This document shows, piece after piece, positions 7,546-14,632 of a stretch of DNA of 23,667 bases. Location of the stretch: contig JBBABD010000013.1 of assembly GCA_041657845.1 (NCBI GenBank), forward strand, positions 1 through 23,667, written 5' to 3'. The notes beneath the pieces were generated by a model. It was not told the DNA's origin. It made no database searches and saw only the letters and a list, made by a program, of their open reading frames with translations. Within the stretch, counting starts at the first letter, position 1; the number at the start of each line of letters is the position of its first letter. The translations under genes and the position numbers were made by a program. Source of the stretch: Parcubacteria group bacterium. Lineage in GTDB: Bacteria; Patescibacteriota; Minisyncoccia; Moranbacterales; JAKLHP01.

Positions 7546-8796
7546 ATGGGATTTTTTGGCAAAAACAAAAACGATACAATACTGGCGCTGGACATTGGAA
7601 CAGAGGTAGTAAAAGCTCTTGTTTTTGAGGCTGATTTGAAAGATAATAAGGGGGTGGTGATTGGTGTCGGCAAGAAAAGACAAGGAAGAAAGAATATGCA
7701 AAGCGGCGCTGTTTCCGACATCACTGGCGTGATAAATACCTGTAAAGATGCTATTGAAATAGCTTGTCAAAAAGCGGGAATTAAGAAAATAAAAAAAGGA
7801 ATAGTGGGAATTGCCGGAGAACTTGTTAAAGGAACAACAACCACGGTGCATTACGAAAGAGCTGAGCCTGAATCAAAAATTGATCTTCCGGAACTCAAAA
7901 ATATTATTCAGAAAGTTCAAGAAAAAGCCTATGAAAGAATTGAAAGCCAGCTGGCTTGGGAAACAGGACAAAATGATATTGAAGTGAAGCTTATTAATGC
8001 AGCTATAGTGGATGTCAGGATTGACGGCTATCAAGTTTCGAATCCTATCGGTTTTCAGGGAAGAGATGTTTCGATAAGCATTTTTAACGCTTATGCTCCT
8101 ATGATTCATCTGGGAGCGCTCCAGACCATTGCTGATGAATTGGGAATCAATCTTATTAGTATCGCAGCGGAACCGTATGCAGTGGCAAGGTCGGTGGATT
8201 ATGAGGATGTTTTGGATTTTAGCGCTATCTTTATTGACATCGGCGGCGGAACAACTGACATTGCGGTTGTCAGAAATGGCGGTCTTGAAGGGACAAAAAT
8301 GTTTTCTTTGGGCGGCAGGGCTTTTACGAAAAGATTGTCGCAAGAATTAAATATCGGATTCGAAGAAGCGGAAATTTTTAAGATAAAATACTCCGAAGGA
8401 AAATTGGGATCCGATGTTTCCATAAAAATAGACGAAATACTTCGAGGGGATTCGATGGTCTGGCTTGGAGGAGTAGAGCTTTCGCTTATGGAGTTTTCAG
8501 AAACTGATCTGTTGCCTTCAAAGATTTTGCTTTGCGGAGGAGGATCGGCTCTTCCGGGCATAAGGAGAGTCCTGGCCTCTGCCGAATGGATACAGAACCT
8601 TTCATTTTCAAAACCTCCTGTGGTAAGTTTTTTGCAGCCTGGCGATGTGGCAAAAGTTTTCGATGCAACCAAGGAGCTTGGAACTCCTCAAGATGTGACT
8701 CCGATGGGACTTGCAAATCTGGCGCTTGAAATAGCCGGCGAGGAAAGAGTTATGGCAAGCATCCTGAGAAGAGTTTTGCAAGGAATGAAAAGATGA
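7546..8796 (+). CDS. ftsA: FtsA-like actin-fold cell division ATPase
   Basis: FtsA links FtsZ filaments to the membrane at the division site. The 416 residues show the actin-fold phosphate loops LALDIGTEVVKALV (14-27) and DIGGGTTDIAVV (231-242), and a later CGGGSALPGI. Between the first two loops, IDGYQVSNPIGFQGRDVSIS and the following helix match the FtsA-specific 1C domain, which separates FtsA from MreB. LGGRAFTKRLSQELNI is also FtsA-like. The last 15 residues (VMASILRRVLQGMKR) can form an amphipathic, positively charged helix like the FtsA membrane-targeting tail. PilM is related, but the 1C region and this tail favour FtsA. ftsZ is not nearby. The gene for a large single-pass membrane protein follows after 97 bases. 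Confidence 0.82.
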   Translation: MGFFGKNKNDTILALDIGTEVVKALVFEADLKDNKGVVIGVGKKRQGRKNMQSGAVSDITGVINTCKDAIEIACQKAGIKKIKKGIVGIAGELVKGTTTTVHYERAEPESKIDLPELKNIIQKVQEKAYERIESQLAWETGQNDIEVKLINAAIVDVRIDGYQVSNPIGFQGRDVSISIFNAYAPMIHLGALQTIADELGINLISIAAEPYAVARSVDYEDVLDFSAIFIDIGGGTTDIAVVRNGGLEGTKMFSLGGRAFTKRLSQELNIGFEEAEIFKIKYSEGKLGSDVSIKIDEILRGDSMVWLGGVELSLMEFSETDLLPSKILLCGGGSALPGIRRVLASAEWIQNLSFSKPPVVSFLQPGDVAKVFDATKELGTPQDVTPMGLANLALEIAGEERVMASILRRVLQGMKR

Positions 8797-8830
8797 ACGC
8801 CAATAGTCACGAATATTTAAGTCTAATAAA

Positions 8831-8893
8831 TCGCGAATATTAAGGAATAATAATTCGAATGTATTCGTTTAATATTAGCGACAATTCGCATAT
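8831..8893. repeat. Intergenic word hairpin G (TCGCGAA family)
   Basis: TCGCGAATATTAA (8831-8843) pairs with TTAATATTAGCGA (8869-8881) at 12 of 13 positions, with ATTCGAATGTATTCG in the loop. The end, GCGACAATTCGCATATATG with the start codon, matches the spacer before pgk at 18 of 19 bases. It has no TATAAT, unlike the pgk copy. Confidence 0.75.
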
Positions 8894-10849
8894 ATGCATC
8901 AAATATTTTATATTGACATCGATGAGGAAATAACCTCGGTCATTGATAGGCTCAGAAAATCAAAGGCTAAAGAGAATTTTTTCGTGGTTTCTCCGAGATC
9001 TTTGATTTTGCAAAGCGTGGTTAGCTTGAGGCTCTTGAAAAGAGAAGCGGCCAAAGAAGAAAAGCAGATTGCCATAGTTGTTAATGACAAAGGCGCCAGT
9101 ATGAAAATAGAAAAAGCCGGGATTCTGGTACTTGATTCGATAAAAGGGCTGGAAGAAGGAGAAGAAATAAAAGAAAACTTTGGTTCACAAATGGAAATAA
9201 AATATTCTAACAAAAATAACTATAAAAATATTATGAAAACAGAAAAGAGCAATAAAAAAACCAGGCTTCAAAAAATCGGGTCGGATAGTTTTTATGAAGA
9301 AGATGGCAATAAAGATGATGAGTTGCCTGCCAAATTGCCTTCTGCTGCCAAAATAACCGGAGCTAAACCTAATAATCCTGTTGAAGCGCCTGCTTTAGGA
9401 ATGGATGGCCTTGGCCCTAAAAATACTTCCGACATAAAAAAAGAAAAAACAGCTTTTTCTTATGCTCCCGAGGCTAGTTTTGAAGGGTCTTTTCCCGAAC
9501 ACAAACCCTTTGAATCCAAGAAGGAATATAGTTCGGATAAAATAAGCGATCTTAGCAATATGGATCCGTATAAAGAGAAATTGGTGGAAGGATTTTTTAA
9601 TCCCGAACCAAAAAAGGATATTTTTAACAATCAAAATAATCAATCAAAAGAAAAAAAAGAAGATATTGTTACGGCATCCCGCAGTATCGGTAAAATAATT
9701 TTTAGTTTTTTCATAATTTGTCTTCTCGTGGCATCGGGGGTTGCTGCTTATCTTTTTCTTCCTAAGGCAACTGTTCTGGTTGCCACAAAAAGGGAAGTTA
9801 AGAAATTTGATTTAGATACAAAAACCATTGCTAACCAGTCGGAAGTCAAAAGCGAAGACCTATCCATTCCCGCTAGAATAATTGAAAAAGAAGGTTCCAT
9901 GTCTGATTCGTACAAAACTACCGGGAAAAAGGGATCCTCTTCTGATACCAGCCAGAAAGCAAAAGGGAAAATTACCGTTTATAACAATTACAGTGAAGAA
10001 CCTCAGCAACTCATTGCTACAACCAGATTTCTTTCAACTGACGGGAAATTATTTCGCATAGCGAAGAGTATCACGGTTCCTGGGATGAAAGATTCTAATC
10101 CTGGGAGTGTTGAAACTGACGTTATTGCAGATCAGTCCGGAAGTGAATATAATATTGAAGCTTCGGATTTCAAAATTCCAGGATTCGAAGGTACTCCCAA
10201 ATACAATAAGTTTTATGCAAAATCATCCGCTGTTATGTCCGGGGGAGGTTCTAGCGAATCAAGCGGAATAGCGGTTGTTTCTCAAAACGATTTGGATGGG
10301 GCAAAAAAAGAATCGGAAGCAAAAATAAAAGACCAATTAAAACAAGAAGTCAAAGACGAGATCGGTCCCAATGATGTTTTTCTTTTAGAGGCATCCGAAA
10401 TAAATATTTCAGAATCATCCGCAACGGCGAGAGTGAATGAGGTTGCGAACAGTTTTGATTATAAAGCTAAGGGGAAAATAAAAGCTATTGTATTCTCAGA
10501 GGAAGATTTCAAAAAATTAGCGGGAGGCATTTATAATAAAGCAAATCCGGACAAGACGATTTCGGATCTTTCTTTGCTGAAGATTAGTTATGGAGCTTCT
10601 TCAGCGGAATTTGACTCCGGAATTCTATCAATCAAAGCTAATGTCGAAGTTTTCGTTGAATCCAATATCGATTGGGATGATTTCAGGAAAGAAATACTAG
10701 GCAAGAGCGATGATCAAATAAAAGAAATTCTAAATGATTATCCGCAAATTGAAAAAATTAATATTGATTTCTGGCCGTCCTTCATGTCCCAAAAAATACC
10801 GCAGTATGAGAAAAGAGTGGTAATTGATGTAGAAAAAAGCTCTGATTAG
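8894..10849 (+). CDS. Single-pass membrane protein of a conserved CPR type, baseplate-J-like exterior part
   Basis: Function unknown. The 651 residues divide into an N-terminal globular domain (about 1-95; YIDIDEEITSVIDRLRK, then FVVSPRSLILQSVVSLRLLK), a charged and disordered linker (about 100-265), one membrane helix (about 267-290), and a C-terminal domain to the end. The latter contains KGKITVYNNY, an SLFR-like step (DGKLFRIAKSITVPG) and INIDFWPSFMSQKIPQ. From memory, proteins with this order recur in Parcubacteria, and the outer part is sometimes annotated as baseplate-J-like. By charge, the N-terminus is inside and the C-terminal domain outside. A GGGSSESSG stretch near residue 450 looks like a flexible hinge. 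Placement behind ftsA-like suggests an envelope or division role, but that is unproven. Confidence 0.72.
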   Translation: MHQIFYIDIDEEITSVIDRLRKSKAKENFFVVSPRSLILQSVVSLRLLKREAAKEEKQIAIVVNDKGASMKIEKAGILVLDSIKGLEEGEEIKENFGSQMEIKYSNKNNYKNIMKTEKSNKKTRLQKIGSDSFYEEDGNKDDELPAKLPSAAKITGAKPNNPVEAPALGMDGLGPKNTSDIKKEKTAFSYAPEASFEGSFPEHKPFESKKEYSSDKISDLSNMDPYKEKLVEGFFNPEPKKDIFNNQNNQSKEKKEDIVTASRSIGKIIFSFFIICLLVASGVAAYLFLPKATVLVATKREVKKFDLDTKTIANQSEVKSEDLSIPARIIEKEGSMSDSYKTTGKKGSSSDTSQKAKGKITVYNNYSEEPQQLIATTRFLSTDGKLFRIAKSITVPGMKDSNPGSVETDVIADQSGSEYNIEASDFKIPGFEGTPKYNKFYAKSSAVMSGGGSSESSGIAVVSQNDLDGAKKESEAKIKDQLKQEVKDEIGPNDVFLLEASEINISESSATARVNEVANSFDYKAKGKIKAIVFSEEDFKKLAGGIYNKANPDKTISDLSLLKISYGASSAEFDSGILSIKANVEVFVESNIDWDDFRKEILGKSDDQIKEILNDYPQIEKINIDFWPSFMSQKIPQYEKRVVIDVEKSSD

Positions 10850-10887
10850 GTATTTTTAGAGTTAATATGTATACTGAAAATTCATAA

Positions 10888-10916
10888 TTGACAAGCGAAT
10901 AAAATAGGTTTATAAT
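10888..10916 (+). promoter_or_regulatory. Perfect sigma70-type promoter for khpA
   Basis: TTGACA (10888-10893), a 17-base spacer and TATAAT (10911-10916) match the housekeeping consensus at every position. It is the best promoter in the window. Transcription would start near 10923-10926, giving a leader of about 75 bases before khpA that holds a possible short ORF and a two-part hairpin. Confidence 0.9.
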
Positions 10917-10925
10917 ATAAGCAAA

Positions 10926-10973
10926 ATGAGAGAAAAGGAAGGAAAGGTCGTCCTTCGAACGCTCTCTAGCTAA
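10926..10973 (+). CDS. Possible 15-residue leader peptide upstream of khpA
   Basis: An ATG nine bases after the -10 box opens a 15-codon frame, MREKEGKVVLRTLSS, ended by TAA. With a start site near 10923-10926 this would be a leaderless mini-ORF. Its stop lies 25 bases before khpA and it is in a different frame. It coincides with the hairpin at 10928-10966. A chance ORF of this length is quite possible, so confidence is low. Confidence 0.25.
   Translation: MREKEGKVVLRTLSS
10928..10966 (+). promoter_or_regulatory. Two-part stem in the khpA leader
   Basis: GAGAG (10928-10932) pairs with CTCTC (10962-10966), and GAAGG (10938-10942) pairs with CCTTC (10952-10956). Between the two stems lies a symmetrical 5+5 internal loop, and a 9-base loop caps the top. 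There is no following T-tract, so it is not a terminator. It matches no riboswitch I recognise. It could be a protein-binding leader, possibly for KhpA itself, which is speculation. Confidence 0.45.
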
Positions 10974-10998
10974 TCAGTAATTTAGGCGATACAAGAAA

Positions 10999-11322
10999 AT
11001 GGCAGAAAGACAAACTGATCAGGATTTTCTAGAGTATACCGTCAAAATGCTCGTAGATTTCCCTGACGATGTAAAAGTCGAAAGAAAGATTGACGAAATG
11101 GGCGTTCTTATTGCTTTGGATGTGAATTCAAAGGATATGGGAATGGTCATTGGGAGAGAAGGAGCTACCGCAAAAGCTCTTCGAACAATTTTGAGAGTAA
11201 TTGGAGCGCGAAACAACGCCCGAGTGAATCTCAAGATTAACGAACCGGAAGGTTCCGAAAGAGGAACTAGCAGAAAAACCGAGAAGAGCATTGACGATGT
11301 AGTTGGAGATCTTAAAATTTAG
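10999..11322 (+). CDS. khpA: KH-domain RNA-binding protein KhpA
   Basis: KhpA is a small cytoplasmic RNA-binding protein, usually the partner of KhpB/EloR, linked to cell elongation and sRNA binding in Firmicutes. The 107 residues contain one KH domain with the GREG loop at 52-55 (MGMVIGREGATAKALRTIL). KhpA is normally about 75-80 residues. The extra length here is an N-terminal addition of about ten residues and a polar tail ending in DDVVGDLKI. trmD follows, matching the common rpsP-khpA-rimM-trmD neighbourhood. rpsP and rimM are absent from the window. The gene has a consensus promoter upstream and a strong terminator downstream, so it is probably transcribed alone. Confidence 0.9.
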   Translation: MAERQTDQDFLEYTVKMLVDFPDDVKVERKIDEMGVLIALDVNSKDMGMVIGREGATAKALRTILRVIGARNNARVNLKINEPEGSERGTSRKTEKSIDDVVGDLKI

Positions 11323-11347
11323 ATTTCAGAAAACTTTAAATCTTTTG

Positions 11348-11379
11348 CATAAAAGCCACACCGTGTGGCTTTTATGTTT
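11348..11379 (+). terminator. Rho-independent terminator after khpA
   Basis: CATAAAAGCCACAC (11348-11361) and GTGTGGCTTTTATG (11363-11376) form a perfect 14-bp stem around one central base, followed by TTTG. The right arm supplies the TTTT. Because the stem has an A-tract on its left flank too, it could also terminate on the minus strand. It separates khpA from trmD. Confidence 0.9.
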
Positions 11380-11382
11380 GCC

Positions 11383-11398
11383 TATAAAATGCTAAAAT
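11383..11398 (+). promoter_or_regulatory. Candidate -10 boxes for trmD
   Basis: TATAAA (11383-11388) and TAAAAT (11393-11398) lie between the khpA terminator and the trmD start at 11405. No -35 can be placed except inside the terminator. Either box would put the start site within about ten bases of the ATG, so trmD may be leaderless or nearly so. No Shine-Dalgarno is present. Confidence 0.45.
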
Positions 11399-11404
11399 AT
11401 AGCT

Positions 11405-12076
11405 ATGAAAAGGTTTGATATTATTACAATTTTCCCTCAAATTTTTGAGAGCTATTTTGGCGAGTCCATCGTTAAGCGCGCACGCGAAAAAAAACTGATT
11501 GACATCAATATTGTTAATCTTCGCGATTTTACCAATGACAAGCACAATACAGTTGACGATACTCCATTTGGAGGAGGCGCAGGAATGGTGCTTAAAGTGG
11601 AGCCGATATATAAAGCCGTAGAGTTCATAAAGCCGAAAGTCAATCCGTCAGCTGGTGGACGAAAGCCGCGAGTAATTATTTTTTCTGCGAAAGGAAAACG
11701 ATACACTCAAGCGGATGCCGCAAGATTGTCCAAATACGATAGTTTGATTTTAATTTGCGGACGATATGAAGGAGTAGATGAACGAGTAGCGAAAAATATC
11801 GCCGACGAGGAAATTTCAATAGGGGATTACGTTTTAACCGGCGGAGAAATTCCGGCAATGGCAGTAATTGATTCAGTCACGCGTTTAATTCCCGGAGCCT
11901 TGGGAAATGAAGAAAGTTCAAAAGACGAATCCCATAGCCAGGAAGGGTATCTCGAATATCCGCAATATACTCGCCCGGAAAATTTTAACGATTGGAAAGT
12001 TCCGGAAATTCTTCTTAGCGGAAATCATAAGGAGATAGAGAAGTGGAGAAAAAATAAATCGAAAATTTCTAATTAA
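11405..12076 (+). CDS. trmD: tRNA (guanine-37-N1) methyltransferase
   Basis: TrmD methylates G37 next to the anticodon using S-adenosylmethionine, which prevents +1 frameshifting. The 223 residues carry the SPOUT trefoil-knot motifs: PFGGGAGMV (54-62), ICGRYEGVDER (117-127) and IGDYVLTGGE (139-148). They also carry the tRNA-contacting LEYPQYTRP (183-191) and LLSGNH (203-208). The family normally runs 220-250 residues, so this is full length. Downstream is a 143-base spacer with word hairpin H before ftsW, so co-transcription with ftsW is uncertain. Confidence 0.96.
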   Translation: MKRFDIITIFPQIFESYFGESIVKRAREKKLIDINIVNLRDFTNDKHNTVDDTPFGGGAGMVLKVEPIYKAVEFIKPKVNPSAGGRKPRVIIFSAKGKRYTQADAARLSKYDSLILICGRYEGVDERVAKNIADEEISIGDYVLTGGEIPAMAVIDSVTRLIPGALGNEESSKDESHSQEGYLEYPQYTRPENFNDWKVPEILLSGNHKEIEKWRKNKSKISN

Positions 12077-12116
12077 TCTAATCATTCTAATCGACCTGGG
12101 TAAAAACCATAAATAA

Positions 12117-12203
12117 AATTTTTAATTTCAAACTTTTAATTTTATAAATAATTTATAAATGTTTAAATTTATTTAAAAATTACAAAATTAAAAATTAAAA
12201 ATT
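12117..12203. repeat. Intergenic word hairpin H (AATTTTTAATT family)
   Basis: AATTTTTAATT (12117-12127) is paired with two overlapping copies of AATTAAAAATT (12186-12196, 12193-12203). The outer 11-mer and the one-left two-right layout are identical to the spacer before the carboxypeptidase at 1630. The stretch between is filled with related A/T words. It ends 16 bases before the ftsW GTG start. Confidence 0.75.
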
Positions 12204-12219
12204 GTAAATTATTTTTTTT

Positions 12220-13326
12220 GTGAATACCAATAAATCAGACAATATATTATTATTTTCCGTTTTTGCGCTTTTGGCTTTCGGTTTGATTATGATCACCAGT
12301 GCTGGAGTGGTCTATTCCCAATCTCGTTTTGGCGATCAATATTATTTTTTTAAGCGCCAATTGATTTTTGGAATTCTTCCCGGACTCATTGCCTGTTATC
12401 TGTGCCAAAAAATAGATTATCACTACTGGAAAAAAATTTCTGTGCCGTTATTTTTCATTTCTCTTGTCGCGCTTGTTTTAGTTTTTGTTCCTGGATTTGG
12501 AGCGAGACTTTATGGCGCAAGCCGTTGGTTGCAATTGGGACCGATTTCTTTCCAGCCTTCGGAGATGGCTAAGCTCTCAATAATTATTTATCTCGCAGCT
12601 TGGCTAGAAAGCCGCGGAAACCATCGTATCAGAGATTTTTTTGAAGGTTTTTTGCCCTTTGTTGGAATTATGGCCATCATCGGATTTCTGATTATAAAAC
12701 AGCCGGATATGGGAACCTTGGGGGTTATTGTTATGACTATGCTTATCATGTTTTTTTCTTCCGGTTCGAAATTGTCTCATCTTTTTTGGATGGCAATCGC
12801 AGGCATATCAAGTTTTTTTATATTAGTAAAAATAGAGCCATACAGATTAAATCGATTGATGATTTTTCTTAATCCCGATTTAGATCCTAGGGGAATCGGA
12901 TATCACATAAGCCAGGCATTGCTTGCAGTCGGATCCGGTGGTATTTTGGGATTAGGGTTGGGACATAGCCGGCAGAAGTTTTACTATCTTCCTGAGCCGG
13001 TTGGCGATTCAATATTCGCTGTTATTGGCGAAGAGCTTGGGATTATCGGAGCATCGGTGCTTGTGGCGTTATTTCTTGTTTTTGCCCTCCGCGGATTAAA
13101 GATTGCAAAAAGTTCTTCCGATGACTTCGGAAAACTTCTCGGAATTGGAATATCTTCTTGGGTTATCATTCAAGCATTTATTAATATTTCAGCGATTACT
13201 GCTATTATTCCGCTTACTGGAGTGCCATTGCCTTTCATTAGTTATGGAGGAACCTCAATTGTGTTTTTGCTGGCGGGAGTGGGAATACTACTGAACATAT
13301 CAAAACAAACGAGGTTAGAATCATGA
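12220..13326 (+). CDS. ftsW: FtsW, SEDS-family septal peptidoglycan polymerase
   Basis: FtsW is a membrane glycosyltransferase that polymerises lipid II at the division septum with a partner class B PBP. The 368 residues form about ten membrane segments. SEDS motifs are SRWLQLGPISFQPSE (101-115), KQPDMGTL (160-167), and PEPVGDSIFAVIGEE (258-272) with the essential aspartate at 263. PLTGVPLPFISYGGTS is near the end. RodA is the close paralogue. The neighbours murG and murC favour FtsW. The start is GTG at 12220, which gives the usual short cytoplasmic N-terminus before the first membrane segment. The gene ends in TGA, so TGA is a stop in this genome. Confidence 0.92.
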   Translation: MNTNKSDNILLFSVFALLAFGLIMITSAGVVYSQSRFGDQYYFFKRQLIFGILPGLIACYLCQKIDYHYWKKISVPLFFISLVALVLVFVPGFGARLYGASRWLQLGPISFQPSEMAKLSIIIYLAAWLESRGNHRIRDFFEGFLPFVGIMAIIGFLIIKQPDMGTLGVIVMTMLIMFFSSGSKLSHLFWMAIAGISSFFILVKIEPYRLNRLMIFLNPDLDPRGIGYHISQALLAVGSGGILGLGLGHSRQKFYYLPEPVGDSIFAVIGEELGIIGASVLVALFLVFALRGLKIAKSSSDDFGKLLGIGISSWVIIQAFINISAITAIIPLTGVPLPFISYGGTSIVFLLAGVGILLNISKQTRLES

Positions 13327-13331
13327 GTTAA

Positions 13332-13372
13332 GAATTATGAATCATGGATTATTTTTTCTTGATTCATAATTC
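13332..13372. repeat. Intergenic hairpin I between ftsW and murG
   Basis: GAATTATGAATCA (13332-13344) and TGATTCATAATTC (13360-13372) form a perfect 13-bp stem with a 15-base T-rich loop. Extra copies of the word follow as GTAATTCGTAATTC. The T-run sits in the loop rather than after the stem, so it is not a standard terminator. The array ends about eleven bases before murG. Confidence 0.8.
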
Positions 13373-13395
13373 GTAATTCGTAATTCATTAAATTT

Positions 13396-14505
13396 ATGAG
13401 GATACTTTTAACTGGCGGGGGAACAGGAGGGCACATTTTTCCTTTAGTTTCCATAGTCAGAAAAATAAGGGAAAAATTAGGAGATGAAGCGGAATTTCTC
13501 TATGTCGGTTCTGGCGTTGCGATAGAGAAGGAGGTTATGAAGGAAGAAGGAATTCGGGCGAAATATATTTTGGCGGGAAAAGCCAGGAGATATTTTTCCT
13601 TGATGAATTTTGTGGATTTTTTCAAAACTCCCATAGGTTTTTTTCAATCTCTCTGGATTTTGCTTTCATTTATGCCCGATGTGGTTTTTTCTAAAGGCGG
13701 ATATGTTTCTGTCCCAGTTGTTATGGCTGCTTGGATATATAGAATCCCGATAATTATTCACGAGTCGGATGCTGTTCCTGGAACTGCCAATAGGATATTG
13801 GAGAAATTTTCAAACAAAGTTGCTATTGCCTATCCAACCACTCAAAATTATTTTGAGGCTTCGAAAACAGCCTTAGTTGGAAATCCGGTGAGAGAGGGGA
13901 TTAATAGCGGAAACAAGGAAGAAGCGAGAAAATTTTTTAATTTTACCGAGTCAAAACCTGTGATATTAGTTTTGGGAGGAAGCCAGGGTTCAGAAATTAT
14001 CAACGAATCGGTTATCAGGATTCTTCCGAGAATTCTTCAACATGCCCAGATAATCCATCAAACCGGTGAAAAAAATTATGAAAAAGTTGTTCATGGCGCA
14101 GGGGAGCAAGGGATAAAAGCCGGAAGAGAAGGATACTTCCCCGTCCCTTTTATGGATTTTGAAACAATAAAGCAGGCATATGCTTTGGCTGACATGGTAA
14201 TCAGCCGGGCAGGAGCCAATATTATTGCGGAAATAGCGGCCAATGCCAAGCCGAATATTCTTATTCCGCTTGAACATTCTGCGCAGGATCACCAAAGAAT
14301 GAATGCCTATGAAATTGCCAAAGCCGGAGGAACTTTGGTTTTGGAAGAATCCAATCTGGGAGAAAATATTTTCTTCGAAAAAATAGAAAAGATACTTTTC
14401 GATGAAGAACTCAAAAAAAATATGTCCCACAATATAAGTGCGTTCTATCATCCCAACGCAGCGGAATATCTAGCGGACGGGCTGATTGAGTTGGGAAGGA
14501 AATAA
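13396..14505 (+). CDS. murG: UDP-GlcNAc:lipid I N-acetylglucosaminyltransferase
   Basis: MurG adds GlcNAc to lipid I, making lipid II at the inner membrane face. The 369 residues hold two Rossmann domains (GT28). The motifs are all present: GGGTGGHIFP near the N-terminus (7-16), FSKGGYVSVPV, IHESDAVPGTANR, GNPVR, the second glycine-rich loop LVLGGSQGSEIIN, the UDP-binding SRAGANIIAEIAA (about 270-282) and PLEHSAQDHQRMNA. No key residue is missing. There is no Shine-Dalgarno before ATG 13396. In most genomes murC follows at once; here a RAYT and an unknown gene intervene. Confidence 0.96.
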   Translation: MRILLTGGGTGGHIFPLVSIVRKIREKLGDEAEFLYVGSGVAIEKEVMKEEGIRAKYILAGKARRYFSLMNFVDFFKTPIGFFQSLWILLSFMPDVVFSKGGYVSVPVVMAAWIYRIPIIIHESDAVPGTANRILEKFSNKVAIAYPTTQNYFEASKTALVGNPVREGINSGNKEEARKFFNFTESKPVILVLGGSQGSEIINESVIRILPRILQHAQIIHQTGEKNYEKVVHGAGEQGIKAGREGYFPVPFMDFETIKQAYALADMVISRAGANIIAEIAANAKPNILIPLEHSAQDHQRMNAYEIAKAGGTLVLEESNLGENIFFEKIEKILFDEELKKNMSHNISAFYHPNAAEYLADGLIELGRK

Positions 14506-14510
14506 CAAAA

Positions 14511-14538
14511 ACCATTTTCCTGACGTCAGTAAAATGGT
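14511..14538. repeat. 28-base near-perfect palindrome after murG
   Basis: ACCATTTT (14511-14518) and AAAATGGT (14531-14538) flank CTGACGTCAG (14520-14529), itself a palindrome. Only the C/T pair at 14519 and 14530 fails to match. It begins five bases after the murG stop and has no T-tract after it. It could be an operator, a cruciform or a junction of the inserted segment that follows. Confidence 0.75.
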
Positions 14539-14588
14539 CAATATCGGTTCGAATATAGTAAGAAGAATAAAATAAATTTAACAGAATG

Positions 14589-14615
14589 TCGGTTCAGGTC
14601 TCCGACCTGAACCGA
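14589..14615. repeat. RAYT-associated hairpin, upstream copy
   Basis: TCGGTTCAGGTC (14589-14600), loop TCC, GACCTGAACCGA (14604-14615) form a perfect 12-bp stem. The copy at 15148-15172, read on the other strand, matches it at 22 of 25 bases. It ends 17 bases before the transposase start. Confidence 0.85.
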
Positions 14616-14632
14616 AAAGGTTCTCAAAAACG

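Noticed and set aside
7873..8672. Long open frames on the minus strand across ftsA-like, and similar ones in other genes
   Set aside because: They lie wholly inside well-recognised genes, lack family resemblance and have no start signals. They are frame shadows.
13326..13326. Recoded UGA, as in Gracilibacteria
   Set aside because: ftsW, ftsA-like and murC end properly at TGA at the expected family lengths, and no gene reads through TGA.
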